64,000 nucleotides of DNA from NCBI GenBank assembly GCA_021813025.1, contig JAKAME010000001.1, forward strand, positions 1 through 64,000. Direction: 5' to 3'. The stretch is from Microcaldota archaeon (GTDB lineage Archaea > Micrarchaeota > Micrarchaeia > Anstonellales > Anstonellaceae). Below are positions 1 to 8,311 of the stretch, in pieces (position 1 is the stretch's first letter; each line of letters starts with the position of its first letter). The position numbers and the translations under genes were made by a program. The notes under the pieces are model-generated. The model had not been told where the DNA came from. It ran no database searches and worked only from the letters and a program-made list of their open reading frames with translations.

Positions 1-636
1 GAAAAGGACGACACGCGCGCCATGGAGCAGCTGCGGGCGGGCGGCCTGTATTTCCCATTCATCGCGCACGAGACAATGCCCAACATCGGCTTCTTCCTTG
101 ACCTTTATCCGAAGATGAAGGCCATACATGTAGAGCGGAACCCGGTTGATTTGGCTTATTCTTGGCACCAGCGCGGTTTCGGGAAGAGGTGGGGGCATGA
201 CCCCAAGCTGTTTGTGGTGGCGTATGAGGACGCGAAGGGGCCCCTGCCCTGGTTTGCCGCCGAGTGGGCGGACGAATACCACAGGATGGGGGAGGTTGAC
301 CGCGTCATCCGCTCCATGCTGTGGCTGTTTGAGGAGAGCAGGAAGACCTATCAGGCTCTGCCCGGCAGCCAGAAGGAGCGTATCGCAATCACAAGCTATG
401 AAAGGCTGCTCACCAAGACAAGCGATGAGATGAAAGCACTGGCCAAATTCTTGGGCCGCAAGGCAGGCCCGCACATGGCCTCCATAATGGCGCGCGAGCG
501 CCTCCCTGCCCCGCACCCCAAGGAGAAGCGGGCACAGAAGCTTGCAGAGCTTTCCAGAGCCGCGGACAAGAAACTGTTGGATGAGCTGCTGGAGCTTGGG
601 GAGAAATACGAAGAGAAAGACCAGTATTTGGGCTGA
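1..636 (+). CDS. Sulfotransferase-like protein, 3' part
   Basis: The reading frame is open from the first base of the window, so the N-terminus lies outside; about 211 codons remain. The segment HVERNPVDLAYSW resembles the arginine/serine motif with which PAPS-dependent sulfotransferases bind the 3'-phosphate of the donor. The rest is helical and charged, as in the C-terminal half of that family. A role in sulfating a surface glycan is inferred from the neighbouring glycosyltransferases and the CysQ-like phosphatase. The PAPS P-loop would be upstream and cannot be checked. Confidence 0.65.
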   Translation, partial: EKDDTRAMEQLRAGGLYFPFIAHETMPNIGFFLDLYPKMKAIHVERNPVDLAYSWHQRGFGKRWGHDPKLFVVAYEDAKGPLPWFAAEWADEYHRMGEVDRVIRSMLWLFEESRKTYQALPGSQKERIAITSYERLLTKTSDEMKALAKFLGRKAGPHMASIMARERLPAPHPKEKRAQKLAELSRAADKKLLDELLELGEKYEEKDQYLG

Positions 637-701
637 GCAAACAGAATAGTGAAAGCGGATGGAGAGCGGCCCTGCGGGCTGGCGGAGAGCCCGCCGCGGA
701 A

Positions 702-1472
702 CTATTTTGGCGGCGAGCGCATCACGGCGAGTATGTAGCTTGAGAAAAACGGATGGTTTATGCCGTCGAACAGCTGCAGGCTGCGGACGCGGCGCAGGAC
801 GGCCAGCGGCGCGCGTATGAGCAGGTTGCGCAACAAGCCGACGCGGGGCGGCTTGACGAACAGGGTGGGCTCGAACCCGCCGACATATCCGCAGGCCAGC
901 ACCTCAAGCCCGTTCTTTTCCGCGAGGCGGCGGAAGAAGGCTGGCTCCATTATGCCCAGATTGTGTTTTTTCAGGAGCTGCGGCCAGTAGAGCGCCTGCA
1001 CCGGCTCGTAGACGCCCCTGAAATTGGGGATTCCCAGAATCAGCAGGCCGCCGGGCTTGAGCAGGTCGAGGTGCTTTTTCACCACCAAATCAGCGTTGTC
1101 GAAATGCTCTATGAAGCCGAAGGAGACCACGACGTCGTACTTTTTCGACGGCTTGTATGCGAAGAAATCCTGATGTATGATGGAGCCCTTCACGCCCAGA
1201 ATGGCGAGGTTCTCGTGAGTCTTCTTCACGCCAAGCCCGGAATAGTCTATGCCCGACACATCAAGGCCGAATTTTTTGCTGAAATAGGCCAGCCATCTGC
1301 CCGGCGCGCAGCCGACCTCGAACAGGGTGGAGCCGGCCGGGAGGCCGCGCAGGTGGGGGGAAAGCGCCCGGTCTATGCAGCGGTCGAAAGAGAAATTTGG
1401 ATTGATTTGGCTGGGAAGCTCGAGATGCGTCCAGTAGTCGTTCCAGAATTCCTCGTCTGCGAGCTTGTCCAT
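702..1472 (-). CDS. SAM-dependent methyltransferase
   Basis: This 256-residue class I methyltransferase has the SAM-binding motif LFEVGCAPGRW near residue 50, an acidic strand end (VSGIDYSG) and the later segment DVVVSFGFIEHF. Its ATG lies one base after the stop codon of the next methyltransferase upstream on the minus strand, so the two are probably cotranscribed and translationally coupled. Its position in a glycan locus suggests a sugar or lipid-carrier substrate, but the sequence does not show which. Confidence 0.75.
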   Translation of the reverse strand: MDKLADEEFWNDYWTHLELPSQINPNFSFDRCIDRALSPHLRGLPAGSTLFEVGCAPGRWLAYFSKKFGLDVSGIDYSGLGVKKTHENLAILGVKGSIIHQDFFAYKPSKKYDVVVSFGFIEHFDNADLVVKKHLDLLKPGGLLILGIPNFRGVYEPVQALYWPQLLKKHNLGIMEPAFFRRLAEKNGLEVLACGYVGGFEPTLFVKPPRVGLLRNLLIRAPLAVLRRVRSLQLFDGINHPFFSSYILAVMRSPPK

Positions 1473-1473
1473 C

Positions 1474-2232
1474 TCATCCCTTCCCCATTCCGGAGCTTTT
1501 TTGGGCGAACATCAGGAAATAGACGCAGGAGGAAACGGGCAGGAACTTGTGGGGATGGAACAGCCCGCTTGGCGCCAGTCCGGAGTTGAACATGCGGTAG
1601 ATGAGCGGGATGCGGGGCTGCTGGCCCACGCAGTCAGTCACCGAAAATCCTGCCTCATTGAGGCAGGCCGCCAGCTCGGCGGGATTGAATTCGTGCTTGT
1701 GGTATGGATTGCCCCCATACTTCGCATAGAGCTTGGAAATAACGTCCCGGTTGGGAAGCAGCAGGATGGCGCGGCCGCCCGGCCTGAGCACGCGGAACAT
1801 CTGGCTTATGGCGGTTTTGGCATCCCCCAGCTTCAGCTGCTGCAGGACGCCGATGCTCAGGGCGAAGTCGAATGATTTGCTGCCGAAGGGGAGGTCTGTC
1901 ACCGACGCCTCGCGGAATGAGACCAGTTCTGATGAGTAGTGCTTTTTCGCGAACGTGATTGCATCTGTGGATTTGTCGATGCCCACCACGCTACAAGCAG
2001 TCTTCCTGCCCAAATAGGCGTCCCCGTATCCGAACCCGCAGCCGCAGTCGAGGATTCTTAGTTTTGATTTTTTCCCATCCTGCCTGCGCCGGTCCTCGTT
2101 CTTGTTGATGAAGTCGGCCACATAGGCATAGCGGCTGACGTGCATCTCCCGCTCGGCCCTGTTGGAATCCCCGCTTGGGCAGTAGCGCTCGAACTTGTCG
2201 TTGGGCATAGAAGCGGAATGGGGAGACGCCAT
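1474..2232 (-). CDS. SAM-dependent methyltransferase
   Basis: This 252-residue class I methyltransferase has motif I ILDCGCGFGYGDAYL (around residues 62-76), the acidic SAM-ribose end VVGIDKS, and FDFALSIGVLQQL with LRPGGRAILLLPN, typical of the UbiE/Methyltransf_11 group. It starts directly at the stop codon of the glycosyltransferase upstream and ends one base before the next methyltransferase. The three genes therefore form a tight minus-strand operon. The substrate is unknown; a glycan or lipid-linked sugar is inferred from context. Confidence 0.78.
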   Translation of the reverse strand: MASPHSASMPNDKFERYCPSGDSNRAEREMHVSRYAYVADFINKNEDRRRQDGKKSKLRILDCGCGFGYGDAYLGRKTACSVVGIDKSTDAITFAKKHYSSELVSFREASVTDLPFGSKSFDFALSIGVLQQLKLGDAKTAISQMFRVLRPGGRAILLLPNRDVISKLYAKYGGNPYHKHEFNPAELAACLNEAGFSVTDCVGQQPRIPLIYRMFNSGLAPSGLFHPHKFLPVSSCVYFLMFAQKSSGMGKG

Positions 2233-3462
2233 TTATAATTCATATAACTCTTCGATGCGGCGCACCATGTGCTGGATAGAGAACTCTTCCTTCATCCTCA
2301 ATTTCCCGCTGTCGCCCAGGCGGGCGGCCAGTTTGGGGTCGTCATGCATTCGCAGCATGGCGCCCGCCAGTGCCCCCGCATCCCCGGGCGGCACCAGCAG
2401 GCCGTTCTTTTCGTGCTCCACAAGCTCGGGAATGCCCCCGACCGAGGTGGAAACGACCGGAAGCCCGGCGAACATGGCCTCTATCAGGGAATAGGGAAGC
2501 CCCTCGCGGATTGAGGGGCAGACGAAGAGGTCGGAGGCGCAAAGCCACTGGCGCACCGTTTCCTGCGGGCAGAAGCCTGCGAAAATCACGCGCTCGGAAA
2601 CGCCCGCCTGCCGGCAGAGCTCCTCGATGCCCGCCTTGGTCTTGCCGTCCCCAAGCAGGACAAGCTTGGATGCCGGAACTGCCTTGGAGAATTGGGCGAA
2701 TGCCTCCACAAGCTCCCTATGGCCCTTGACAAGCTCGAACACCGCAACGTCGCAGATGAGATAATCGCCGCCCGCCACGCCGTTTTCGCGCCTGAATTCT
2801 GCAGAATCCAGCTTGCCAATCCGCGCATCCGGCCTGCGGGGGGCGGTGTAGACCACCTGTATTTTTTCGGGCGGAAGGCCGCGGAGGGAGCGCAATTCCT
2901 CCCCTAGATATTTTGCATCAGGCAGGAACAGGTCTACCGAGCGCGAAGTGAGGGCGTCCAGCAGGCGGTCGAGGAGCGGGACCTGGCGCGCGAACGGGGT
3001 GTTCAGCACGGAGAAAAGGATTTTTTTCGCCCCCGCAAGGCGGCCTGCCAGCGCTGCGGAATGGCAGGAGAATGCTGCCGGGTAGCCGCCGTTCATGAGA
3101 TGCAGCACCGAGCCGCGCGAGCCGCGCAAATGGATGAGGAAGAGGAGGGTGTTGGGCAGGTAAAACAGGTAGCGGAAGCCGAAAAGCCCTGCGCGCATCA
3201 GCAGCTTGGCCGACTCTGGCAGGCGGGAGTGAAGAATCCGGTTGACCAGCCCGTTGGCGCTGAAGAAAAAGACGGAGCGCACCGGAATGGAGGGATGGAG
3301 GTTCTGCCGGATGCGGCCAATGAACTCGCGCTGGCCGTTGCACATGAGCAGCACGTCGTATCCGTCCGCGCGGAGCGAGTTGCACAGGTCGAAGAGGCAC
3401 TGCTCGGCCCCGCCGTGCTGCTGGCTCTCCATGAACAATATGATTTTCCTGGGGGCAGTCAT
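2233..3462 (-). CDS. Glycosyltransferase family 4 (group 1)
   Basis: This GT-B fold glycosyltransferase has 409 residues from the chosen ATG. The N-terminus IILFMESQQHGGAEQCLFDL contains the GGAE acceptor-domain motif. The C-terminal half carries SKLVLLGDGKTKAGIEEL and the nucleotide-sugar EX7E region CPSIREGLPYSLIEAM followed by GLPVVSTSVGGIPELV. The frame is open 31 codons further upstream, but that would overlap the preceding phosphatase gene, and similarity begins at MTAPRK. It probably adds a sugar to a lipid-linked glycan. Confidence 0.85.
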   Translation of the reverse strand: MTAPRKIILFMESQQHGGAEQCLFDLCNSLRADGYDVLLMCNGQREFIGRIRQNLHPSIPVRSVFFFSANGLVNRILHSRLPESAKLLMRAGLFGFRYLFYLPNTLLFLIHLRGSRGSVLHLMNGGYPAAFSCHSAALAGRLAGAKKILFSVLNTPFARQVPLLDRLLDALTSRSVDLFLPDAKYLGEELRSLRGLPPEKIQVVYTAPRRPDARIGKLDSAEFRRENGVAGGDYLICDVAVFELVKGHRELVEAFAQFSKAVPASKLVLLGDGKTKAGIEELCRQAGVSERVIFAGFCPQETVRQWLCASDLFVCPSIREGLPYSLIEAMFAGLPVVSTSVGGIPELVEHEKNGLLVPPGDAGALAGAMLRMHDDPKLAARLGDSGKLRMKEEFSIQHMVRRIEELYEL

Positions 3463-3478
3463 GGGATAAACCCGCACG

Positions 3479-4285
3479 TCAGGCTTTTTTAGCTGCTGCC
3501 AGCACCCGGGCGGCCGCCTGCAGACAGAGGCTCTTGTTTTGGCCGTTGCATGCAACCACGCCTGCCTTCAGGCGCCGGGAGGCATAGGAGATTGGCCAGC
3601 CGTCCAAGCCGTATGCAGAGCCGCCGGCTTGGGACAGAATAATTTCCGGGGCGCAGAGGTCCCAGGCGCCAAGGGCTGCGAAAGTGGCGTAGACGTCCGC
3701 CTCGCCCCGCGCGATTAGCCCGAGCTTTATGCCGATGCTGCCGGTTTGCCGCACATGCCTGATGCCGGCAAGTCTGATGAAGTCCTTCTCGCTCTGGGTG
3801 AGGTGGTTTTTGCTCAAAACTGCCCGCAGCTCTGGGGGCAGACGGCGGGGGGAAACCGAGAGGCGCGCGGGCGCCGAGTTGCCGATTGCGCGATAGGCCC
3901 CCCGGCCAGCCTGCGCATACAGCATTTCATCGGACGCGGGCGCGTAGACGGCGCCAAAAGATGGGCGGCCTGAGAGCAGCAGGCCTGCCATGATGCAGAA
4001 CTGCCCGTCATGGCGGATGAAGTTGGAGGTTCCGTCCAGAGGGTCGAGCAGCCAGCATGAGGGGGGAAGGCCGGCGGGGCCCTCGGTTTCCTCAGACACT
4101 ATGGGATATTCCGACAGGCTGGCCAGCCCGTCCTGCAAAACATGGTTGGAGGCATCGTCGGCTTTCGTGACCGGGCTCTGGTCGCTTTTCTCGCCTGCCC
4201 CAAGCTCGCCGGAGCGGTAAATCTCCATCACGGCAGCGCCCGCGCTGCGCATAAGAGGCAGGATGGAGGAGGGCTGCAAATCCAT
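3479..4285 (-). CDS. Inositol monophosphatase / CysQ-like phosphatase
   Basis: This 268-residue member of the Mg-dependent, Li-sensitive phosphatase superfamily carries the metal-binding motifs VSEETEG, LLDPLDGTSNFI and AWDLCAPEIILSQAGG in the expected order. The family includes inositol monophosphatase, fructose-bisphosphatase and the PAP phosphatase CysQ. The sulfotransferase in the same locus favours PAP recycling, but this is inference. The minus-strand TATA-like sequence TTTAATAAAT lies about 25 bases before the ATG, so the gene probably begins the operon running through the glycosyltransferase and two methyltransferases. Confidence 0.8.
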   Translation of the reverse strand: MDLQPSSILPLMRSAGAAVMEIYRSGELGAGEKSDQSPVTKADDASNHVLQDGLASLSEYPIVSEETEGPAGLPPSCWLLDPLDGTSNFIRHDGQFCIMAGLLLSGRPSFGAVYAPASDEMLYAQAGRGAYRAIGNSAPARLSVSPRRLPPELRAVLSKNHLTQSEKDFIRLAGIRHVRQTGSIGIKLGLIARGEADVYATFAALGAWDLCAPEIILSQAGGSAYGLDGWPISYASRRLKAGVVACNGQNKSLCLQAAARVLAAAKKA

Positions 4286-4302
4286 GCACAGAGGATGGCT
4301 GG

Positions 4303-4316
4303 ATTATTTATTAAAT
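4303..4316 (-). promoter_or_regulatory. TATA box of the phosphatase operon
   Basis: An A+T-rich block in G+C-rich surroundings reads TTTAATAAAT on the minus strand. Its centre is about 26 bases from the ATG at 4285, the archaeal TATA spacing for a leaderless message. The divergent formyltransferase gene starts at 4384, so the block could serve both directions. Confidence 0.6.
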
Positions 4317-4383
4317 GGGAAGCGCCAAATTGTGGACGGAGCTGGCGGCAAGCGCGAATGGACGGACTGAACGGGGGATCGGC

Positions 4384-5184
4384 ATGCGCGTAATCTACAT
4401 GGCCAAGAACAAGGCCTCATGCATCGGGGGCCTGCGCTACCTGCTGGAGAAGGGCGTGGAGGTGGCGGCAGTGGTTGCCCCGCCCAAGGACGACCCTTCG
4501 ATGGGCGGGCGAAGCCTGGCCGAATTCGCCAAAAGCAGGGGGCTCAGGCTGGCGACTGACCAGGAGCTCTACGATGCGCTGGAAGGCAAGCCCTCGCCGG
4601 TGCCGAAATCGGCTCTGGAAAATGTTGATTTTGTCATTTCTTTCCTGTTCTGGAAGCGCATCCGCGCGCCCCTCATCCGCCTGCCGAAATTTGGGTGCGT
4701 CAATTTCCATCCCGCCCCCCTGCCAGATTTCCGCGGCGTGGGAGGATACAACGTGGCCATATGCGAAGGATTCCCCCAATGGGGCGCTTCAGTCCATTTT
4801 GTGGACGAGGCTCTCGATACCGGCGACATCATCCGCGTAGAGCGCTTCCCCATAGACCAGGAGGCAGAAACCGCCCTGTCTCTGGACCGCAAGACGCAGA
4901 ATGTGCTGCTTGGCATGTTCAGGGATTTCGTTGACCATGCCGTGCGCGGGGAGAAGTTCCCGCGCATGAAGCAGGGCCCGGGCAGGTATGTGAAAAAAGA
5001 GGAATTCGAGGCTTTGCGCAAAATCGGGGCGCATGAGGACGCCGCTTCCATAGGCCGCAAAATACGCGCGTTCTGGTATCCGCCCTACCCCGGCGCCACG
5101 ATTGAGGTGGACGGGAAGGCCTACACGCTTGTTGACGAGAAGATGATGAAAAAAATCGGCGAGATGGTGCACAAGGAAGATTGA
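4384..5184 (+). CDS. Sugar N-formyltransferase-like protein
   Basis: This 266-residue formyltransferase-fold protein is related to methionyl-tRNA formyltransferase and sugar N-formyltransferases. NFHPAPLPDFRGVGGYN carries the conserved catalytic His and the formyl-donor loop, and VHFVDEALDTGDIIRVERF contains the D-x-G-D motif. The ATG at 4384 follows a GGGGGA ribosome site; an in-frame ATG at 4315 is less likely. The protein is shorter than Fmt, lacks its tRNA-binding C-terminal domain, and lies among nonulosonic acid genes. I therefore infer that it formylates an amino sugar, using formyl-tetrahydrofolate. Confidence 0.72.
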   Translation: MRVIYMAKNKASCIGGLRYLLEKGVEVAAVVAPPKDDPSMGGRSLAEFAKSRGLRLATDQELYDALEGKPSPVPKSALENVDFVISFLFWKRIRAPLIRLPKFGCVNFHPAPLPDFRGVGGYNVAICEGFPQWGASVHFVDEALDTGDIIRVERFPIDQEAETALSLDRKTQNVLLGMFRDFVDHAVRGEKFPRMKQGPGRYVKKEEFEALRKIGAHEDAASIGRKIRAFWYPPYPGATIEVDGKAYTLVDEKMMKKIGEMVHKED

Positions 5185-5213
5185 ACAATGACTGGACTAC
5201 GTATATAATTTTT

Positions 5214-6374
5214 TTATTCGTCCATCATCTGCTTCTGGAACAGCTTGGCGTCCAGCGGAATATCGCAAAGCACTTTCACTATGCGCTCTGACGCATGGCC
5301 GTCCCCATAGGGCGAGGCGCAGCGGGCTGTGAGGGATTTGCGGAAAGACGGCGACAGGGCTTTCTTGACAGCTGATTCTATGGCCTTCCTCTCATGCCCC
5401 ACGCTGAGCACGTTGCCCCCCTGCTCCCGGCCTGCCTGCCGGGGGCCGATGTTCACCGCAGGCGTGCAGAACGAGGGGGCCTCCAAAATGGCGCTTGAAG
5501 TGTTGCCAACCATGGCCCCGCAATGCTTCATTAAGGAAAGGTAATCGGCATATGGCACGCTTGGGCAAATCCTCACGAGCGGCAGGCGCTTCCTTCTCTG
5601 CTCGATAACCTCAATCATCTGCCTGCCGCCTGCATCTGAGTTGGGGTAAATCAGCACCGCGGGCAGGCGGAGGCTTTCAAGCACGCTGAGGGTGAGGCCC
5701 ATCTGGGAGGCGGCCGCATCAGGGCTTGTGGAGAGAGGATGCTGCAGCACAAGCAGGAAAGGCTTTTTCGGCTCAAGACCGTATTTGCGGCAGATTGAGT
5801 CTTTAGAATCAAGCTTTTGCGAGAGTATGAAATCCACGGCAGGCGAGCCTGCGCGGAAGATGCGCCACTTGGCCTCGCCCATCCTCAGCAGGCGGGCCTC
5901 GCTCTTCTTTGAAACAGGGAAATGGATTTGTGCCAGCTTGGTAATCGCCCCGCGAGCATACTCGTCCAGCCCGCCGGTGGCATTGTCGCCCCCGTGCAAA
6001 TGGGCGAGGGGGATGGACATGTAGGTGGCGGTGATGGCGGCAGTGAGCATCTCGATGCGGTCGCCCAGCACAAGCACTATGTCCGGTTTGAGGCGCCTGA
6101 ATTCGGCAGCCATTCCCTCCACGCCGCGCGAGATGGAGAGGGTGCGCTCATAGGGCGTTTCTTCCTCTTCGTTCATGTTCTGGACCTCGGCATCCGCATC
6201 GAATCCGTCCGCGCGTATCTGGGCTATGGTGTGGCCAAATCTCTTGAGCAGATGCATGCCGCATACCAGAAGCTGCAATTTCAGCCTAGGCTCTTTCCGG
6301 ATTGCACGAAGCAGGGCTGTGAGGATGCCGTAGTCGGCCCGCGTCCCGGTAATCACGCAGATTTTCCTTTGCAT
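5214..6374 (-). CDS. neuC: NeuC/LegG-like UDP-HexNAc 2-epimerase (hydrolysing)
   Basis: This 386-residue GT-B fold epimerase begins KICVITGTRADYGILTALLR, the NeuC/LegG signature. It contains LVLGDRIEMLTAA and LAHLHGGDNATGGLDEYARG with the substrate-binding HGGD. This class releases UDP and inverts C2 to give a free ManNAc-type sugar, the substrate of NeuB. The start at 6374 has a GGTG site seven bases upstream; an in-frame ATG at 6389 is possible. It is the third gene of the HisFH-neuA-neuB-neuC operon. Sialic versus legionaminic specificity cannot be decided from sequence alone. Confidence 0.85.
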   Translation of the reverse strand: MQRKICVITGTRADYGILTALLRAIRKEPRLKLQLLVCGMHLLKRFGHTIAQIRADGFDADAEVQNMNEEEETPYERTLSISRGVEGMAAEFRRLKPDIVLVLGDRIEMLTAAITATYMSIPLAHLHGGDNATGGLDEYARGAITKLAQIHFPVSKKSEARLLRMGEAKWRIFRAGSPAVDFILSQKLDSKDSICRKYGLEPKKPFLLVLQHPLSTSPDAAASQMGLTLSVLESLRLPAVLIYPNSDAGGRQMIEVIEQRRKRLPLVRICPSVPYADYLSLMKHCGAMVGNTSSAILEAPSFCTPAVNIGPRQAGREQGGNVLSVGHERKAIESAVKKALSPSFRKSLTARCASPYGDGHASERIVKVLCDIPLDAKLFQKQMMDE

Positions 6375-6392
6375 AGTCTGCACCTGCATTGC

Positions 6393-7508
6393 TCATGCTT
6401 CTACATCCTTCTTATAGATGGGGGCCCCGCTGGCTATTGCAGTCCTGAGCCGCCGGCCAACCAGAGAATACAATTCCTCTGATTTGAATGCCCCCTCAAG
6501 CATGGGCCGTTTTGAAACCAAATCCTCCTCGTGGATTATGCCGCCTGCCTTCAGCCCGCGGGTGGCGAACACGCTTTTTCGCACCAGCTGCCGCGTTGCC
6601 AGCTCGGAAGGCACGGGTTCTTTTTCATGCCTGCCCAGCATAGCAGCATTCTTGTCCAACAGGTGCCTTGACTCTTCTTGCGCCCGGGGCGTCTTTAACT
6701 CCAGCCTGCGTATGAGGGCGACCATCTCCCCCAGCCCGCCGGGCTCCAGCGAGGCGGCATGGTCAGGGCCCTGCATCTTTCTGTCCAGGGTGAAATGCTT
6801 CTCGATTATGCAGGCGCCCAAGCCGACTGCCAGCGCCGGGGCCTCGATTCCCCTGCTGTGGTCGGAATAACCTATGGGAACCGGAAATTCCTTTTTCAGG
6901 GTCAGGATGTTGTTCAGGTTCAGGGAGGAGGGGGGGGCGGGATATTCGCTGGTGCAGTGCAGGATGGCCAGCTGGGTGCAGCCATTGGACTGCAGGAATT
7001 CGTATGCTTTTCTGACCTCCTGCAGGCTGGACATGCCTGTGGAGAGGATGACCGGCTTTCCGCTCTTGGCAGCAGCCTTGAGCAATTGCAGGTTGGTGAT
7101 TTCACCAGACGGGATTTTGTAGGCAGCCACGCCCAGCTTTTCCAAAAGCTCGAAGCTGACGAGGTCAAATGGTGAGGAGAGGAAGAGGATGCCCTTCTTT
7201 TCGCAATAGGTTTTGAGCGTTCGGTAATCCTCTGCCTTGAGCTGCAAACTCTTGAGCATCTCCTGCTGGTTGGCATGGCGCTTGTCATTGGTTTTCTGGT
7301 ATTGGGCTTTGCCGGCCAAGGGGGAGGCGAGCTGCTCAGCCACAAAAGTCTGGAACTTGACCGCGTCTGCCCCCGCCGCATGGGCCGCATCAACAAGCTG
7401 GAGCGCAAGCTTTACGCTGCCGTTGTGGTTGACGCCCGCCTCGGCTATTATGAAGCACGGATGGCCCCGCCCTATGAGCCGGCCTGCGACTGAGAACTCC
7501 TTCTTCAT
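6393..7508 (-). CDS. neuB: NeuB/LegI-like nonulosonic acid synthase
   Basis: This 371-residue protein condenses phosphoenolpyruvate with a six-carbon amino sugar to make a nine-carbon acid. The N-terminal TIM barrel shows CFIIAEAGVNHNGS, AVKFQTFVAEQL, KIPSGEITNLQLLK and PIGYSDHSRG, and a C-terminal antifreeze-like SAF domain starts near ATRGLKAGGIIHEEDL. The start at MKKEFSV is preferred over a 12-codon extension. The gene lies between neuA and neuC on the same strand. With a 4,6-dehydratase and aminotransferase nearby, the product is more likely legionaminic-type than Neu5Ac. Confidence 0.9.
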   Translation of the reverse strand: MKKEFSVAGRLIGRGHPCFIIAEAGVNHNGSVKLALQLVDAAHAAGADAVKFQTFVAEQLASPLAGKAQYQKTNDKRHANQQEMLKSLQLKAEDYRTLKTYCEKKGILFLSSPFDLVSFELLEKLGVAAYKIPSGEITNLQLLKAAAKSGKPVILSTGMSSLQEVRKAYEFLQSNGCTQLAILHCTSEYPAPPSSLNLNNILTLKKEFPVPIGYSDHSRGIEAPALAVGLGACIIEKHFTLDRKMQGPDHAASLEPGGLGEMVALIRRLELKTPRAQEESRHLLDKNAAMLGRHEKEPVPSELATRQLVRKSVFATRGLKAGGIIHEEDLVSKRPMLEGAFKSEELYSLVGRRLRTAIASGAPIYKKDVEA

Positions 7509-7568
7509 GAACCTGATTTGGCGGGCCCAAGCATTAAAACCCAAGCATTTTGGGGAGGATTGGTGCGC

Positions 7569-8300
7569 CTATTTCTTCCTGCGCTCGCGGGCCCAAAACT
7601 CGGCCCACTTAAAATCCATTTCGTCGTCAATCTCGATGCTGAACTCGCCCCCCACCACAACGTAGCGGGTCTTGTCCGTGATAAAGCGCTTGAGTTGCTC
7701 GTATGCCGCAGTCTCGATGAGGTAGAACGGGCCGCCGAAGTAGGCCTTGGGCAAATCCTGATGGCGGGCGTAATACTTGTCAGGATAGAGGGCGCGCAGA
7801 AGGCCTGTGCCGTCGTCCACTAGGGTCCAGAACGGCGGGTCCTTGGCCTCGAACACCCCGAACACGCTGTCGCAGCGGGGGTCGGTGCGCAGAATCCCGA
7901 TTGCCTTGGCCACGTCCTCCCGCCGCCTGAACGGGGTGGTGGGCATGAGCAGGGCGAAGGCGAGGGGGTATTTGCCATCCTGCCTGAGCAGGCCCAGCCA
8001 GTGTTCCACCACTTCTTTCATTAGCGAGGTGTCCTTGGCAAATTCGGCAGGCCGCTCGATGGCGCGCGCGCCAGCCTTTTTCGCAAGCTCCAGAATCTCC
8101 GCATCGTCGCTGCTCACATACACCCCGCTGAACAGCCCGCTCTTTATGGCGAAATCGATTGTGTGCAGAATCAGCGGCTTGCCGTCAAGCTCGCGCAGGT
8201 TCTTGCGCGGGATTGTCTTGCTGCCCCCGCGCGCGGGGATGAGGCAGGGCATCTTCAGGCTCTCGAAACCTGGCTTGAATGCGACGGCGCTCTTTTTCAT
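7569..8300 (-). CDS. neuA: NeuA/LegF-like CMP-nonulosonate cytidylyltransferase
   Basis: This 243-residue nucleotidyltransferase activates the nonulosonic acid with CTP. It begins with the CMP-sialate synthetase signature IPARGGSKTIPRKNLRELDG and contains VYVSSDDAEILELA and LLMPTTPFRRREDV. The ATG at 8300 is preceded at short spacing by GGTGAT, so earlier in-frame ATG codons were rejected. It starts 11 bases after the HisF-HisH stop and leads into neuB, giving a continuous pathway operon. The C-terminal 60 residues are charged and less conserved. Confidence 0.88.
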   Translation of the reverse strand: MKKSAVAFKPGFESLKMPCLIPARGGSKTIPRKNLRELDGKPLILHTIDFAIKSGLFSGVYVSSDDAEILELAKKAGARAIERPAEFAKDTSLMKEVVEHWLGLLRQDGKYPLAFALLMPTTPFRRREDVAKAIGILRTDPRCDSVFGVFEAKDPPFWTLVDDGTGLLRALYPDKYYARHQDLPKAYFGGPFYLIETAAYEQLKRFITDKTRYVVVGGEFSIEIDDEMDFKWAEFWARERRKK

Positions 8301-8311
8301 ACATATCACCT

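Noticed and set aside
753..1589. Long plus-strand reading frame opposite the methyltransferases
   Set aside because: It is antisense to two well-supported genes and has no recognisable motif; G+C-rich DNA often leaves such frames open.
4360..4369. GGACGGACTG, matching part of the island border repeat
   Set aside because: Only ten bases match and it lies within the leader of an unrelated gene; chance is likely.
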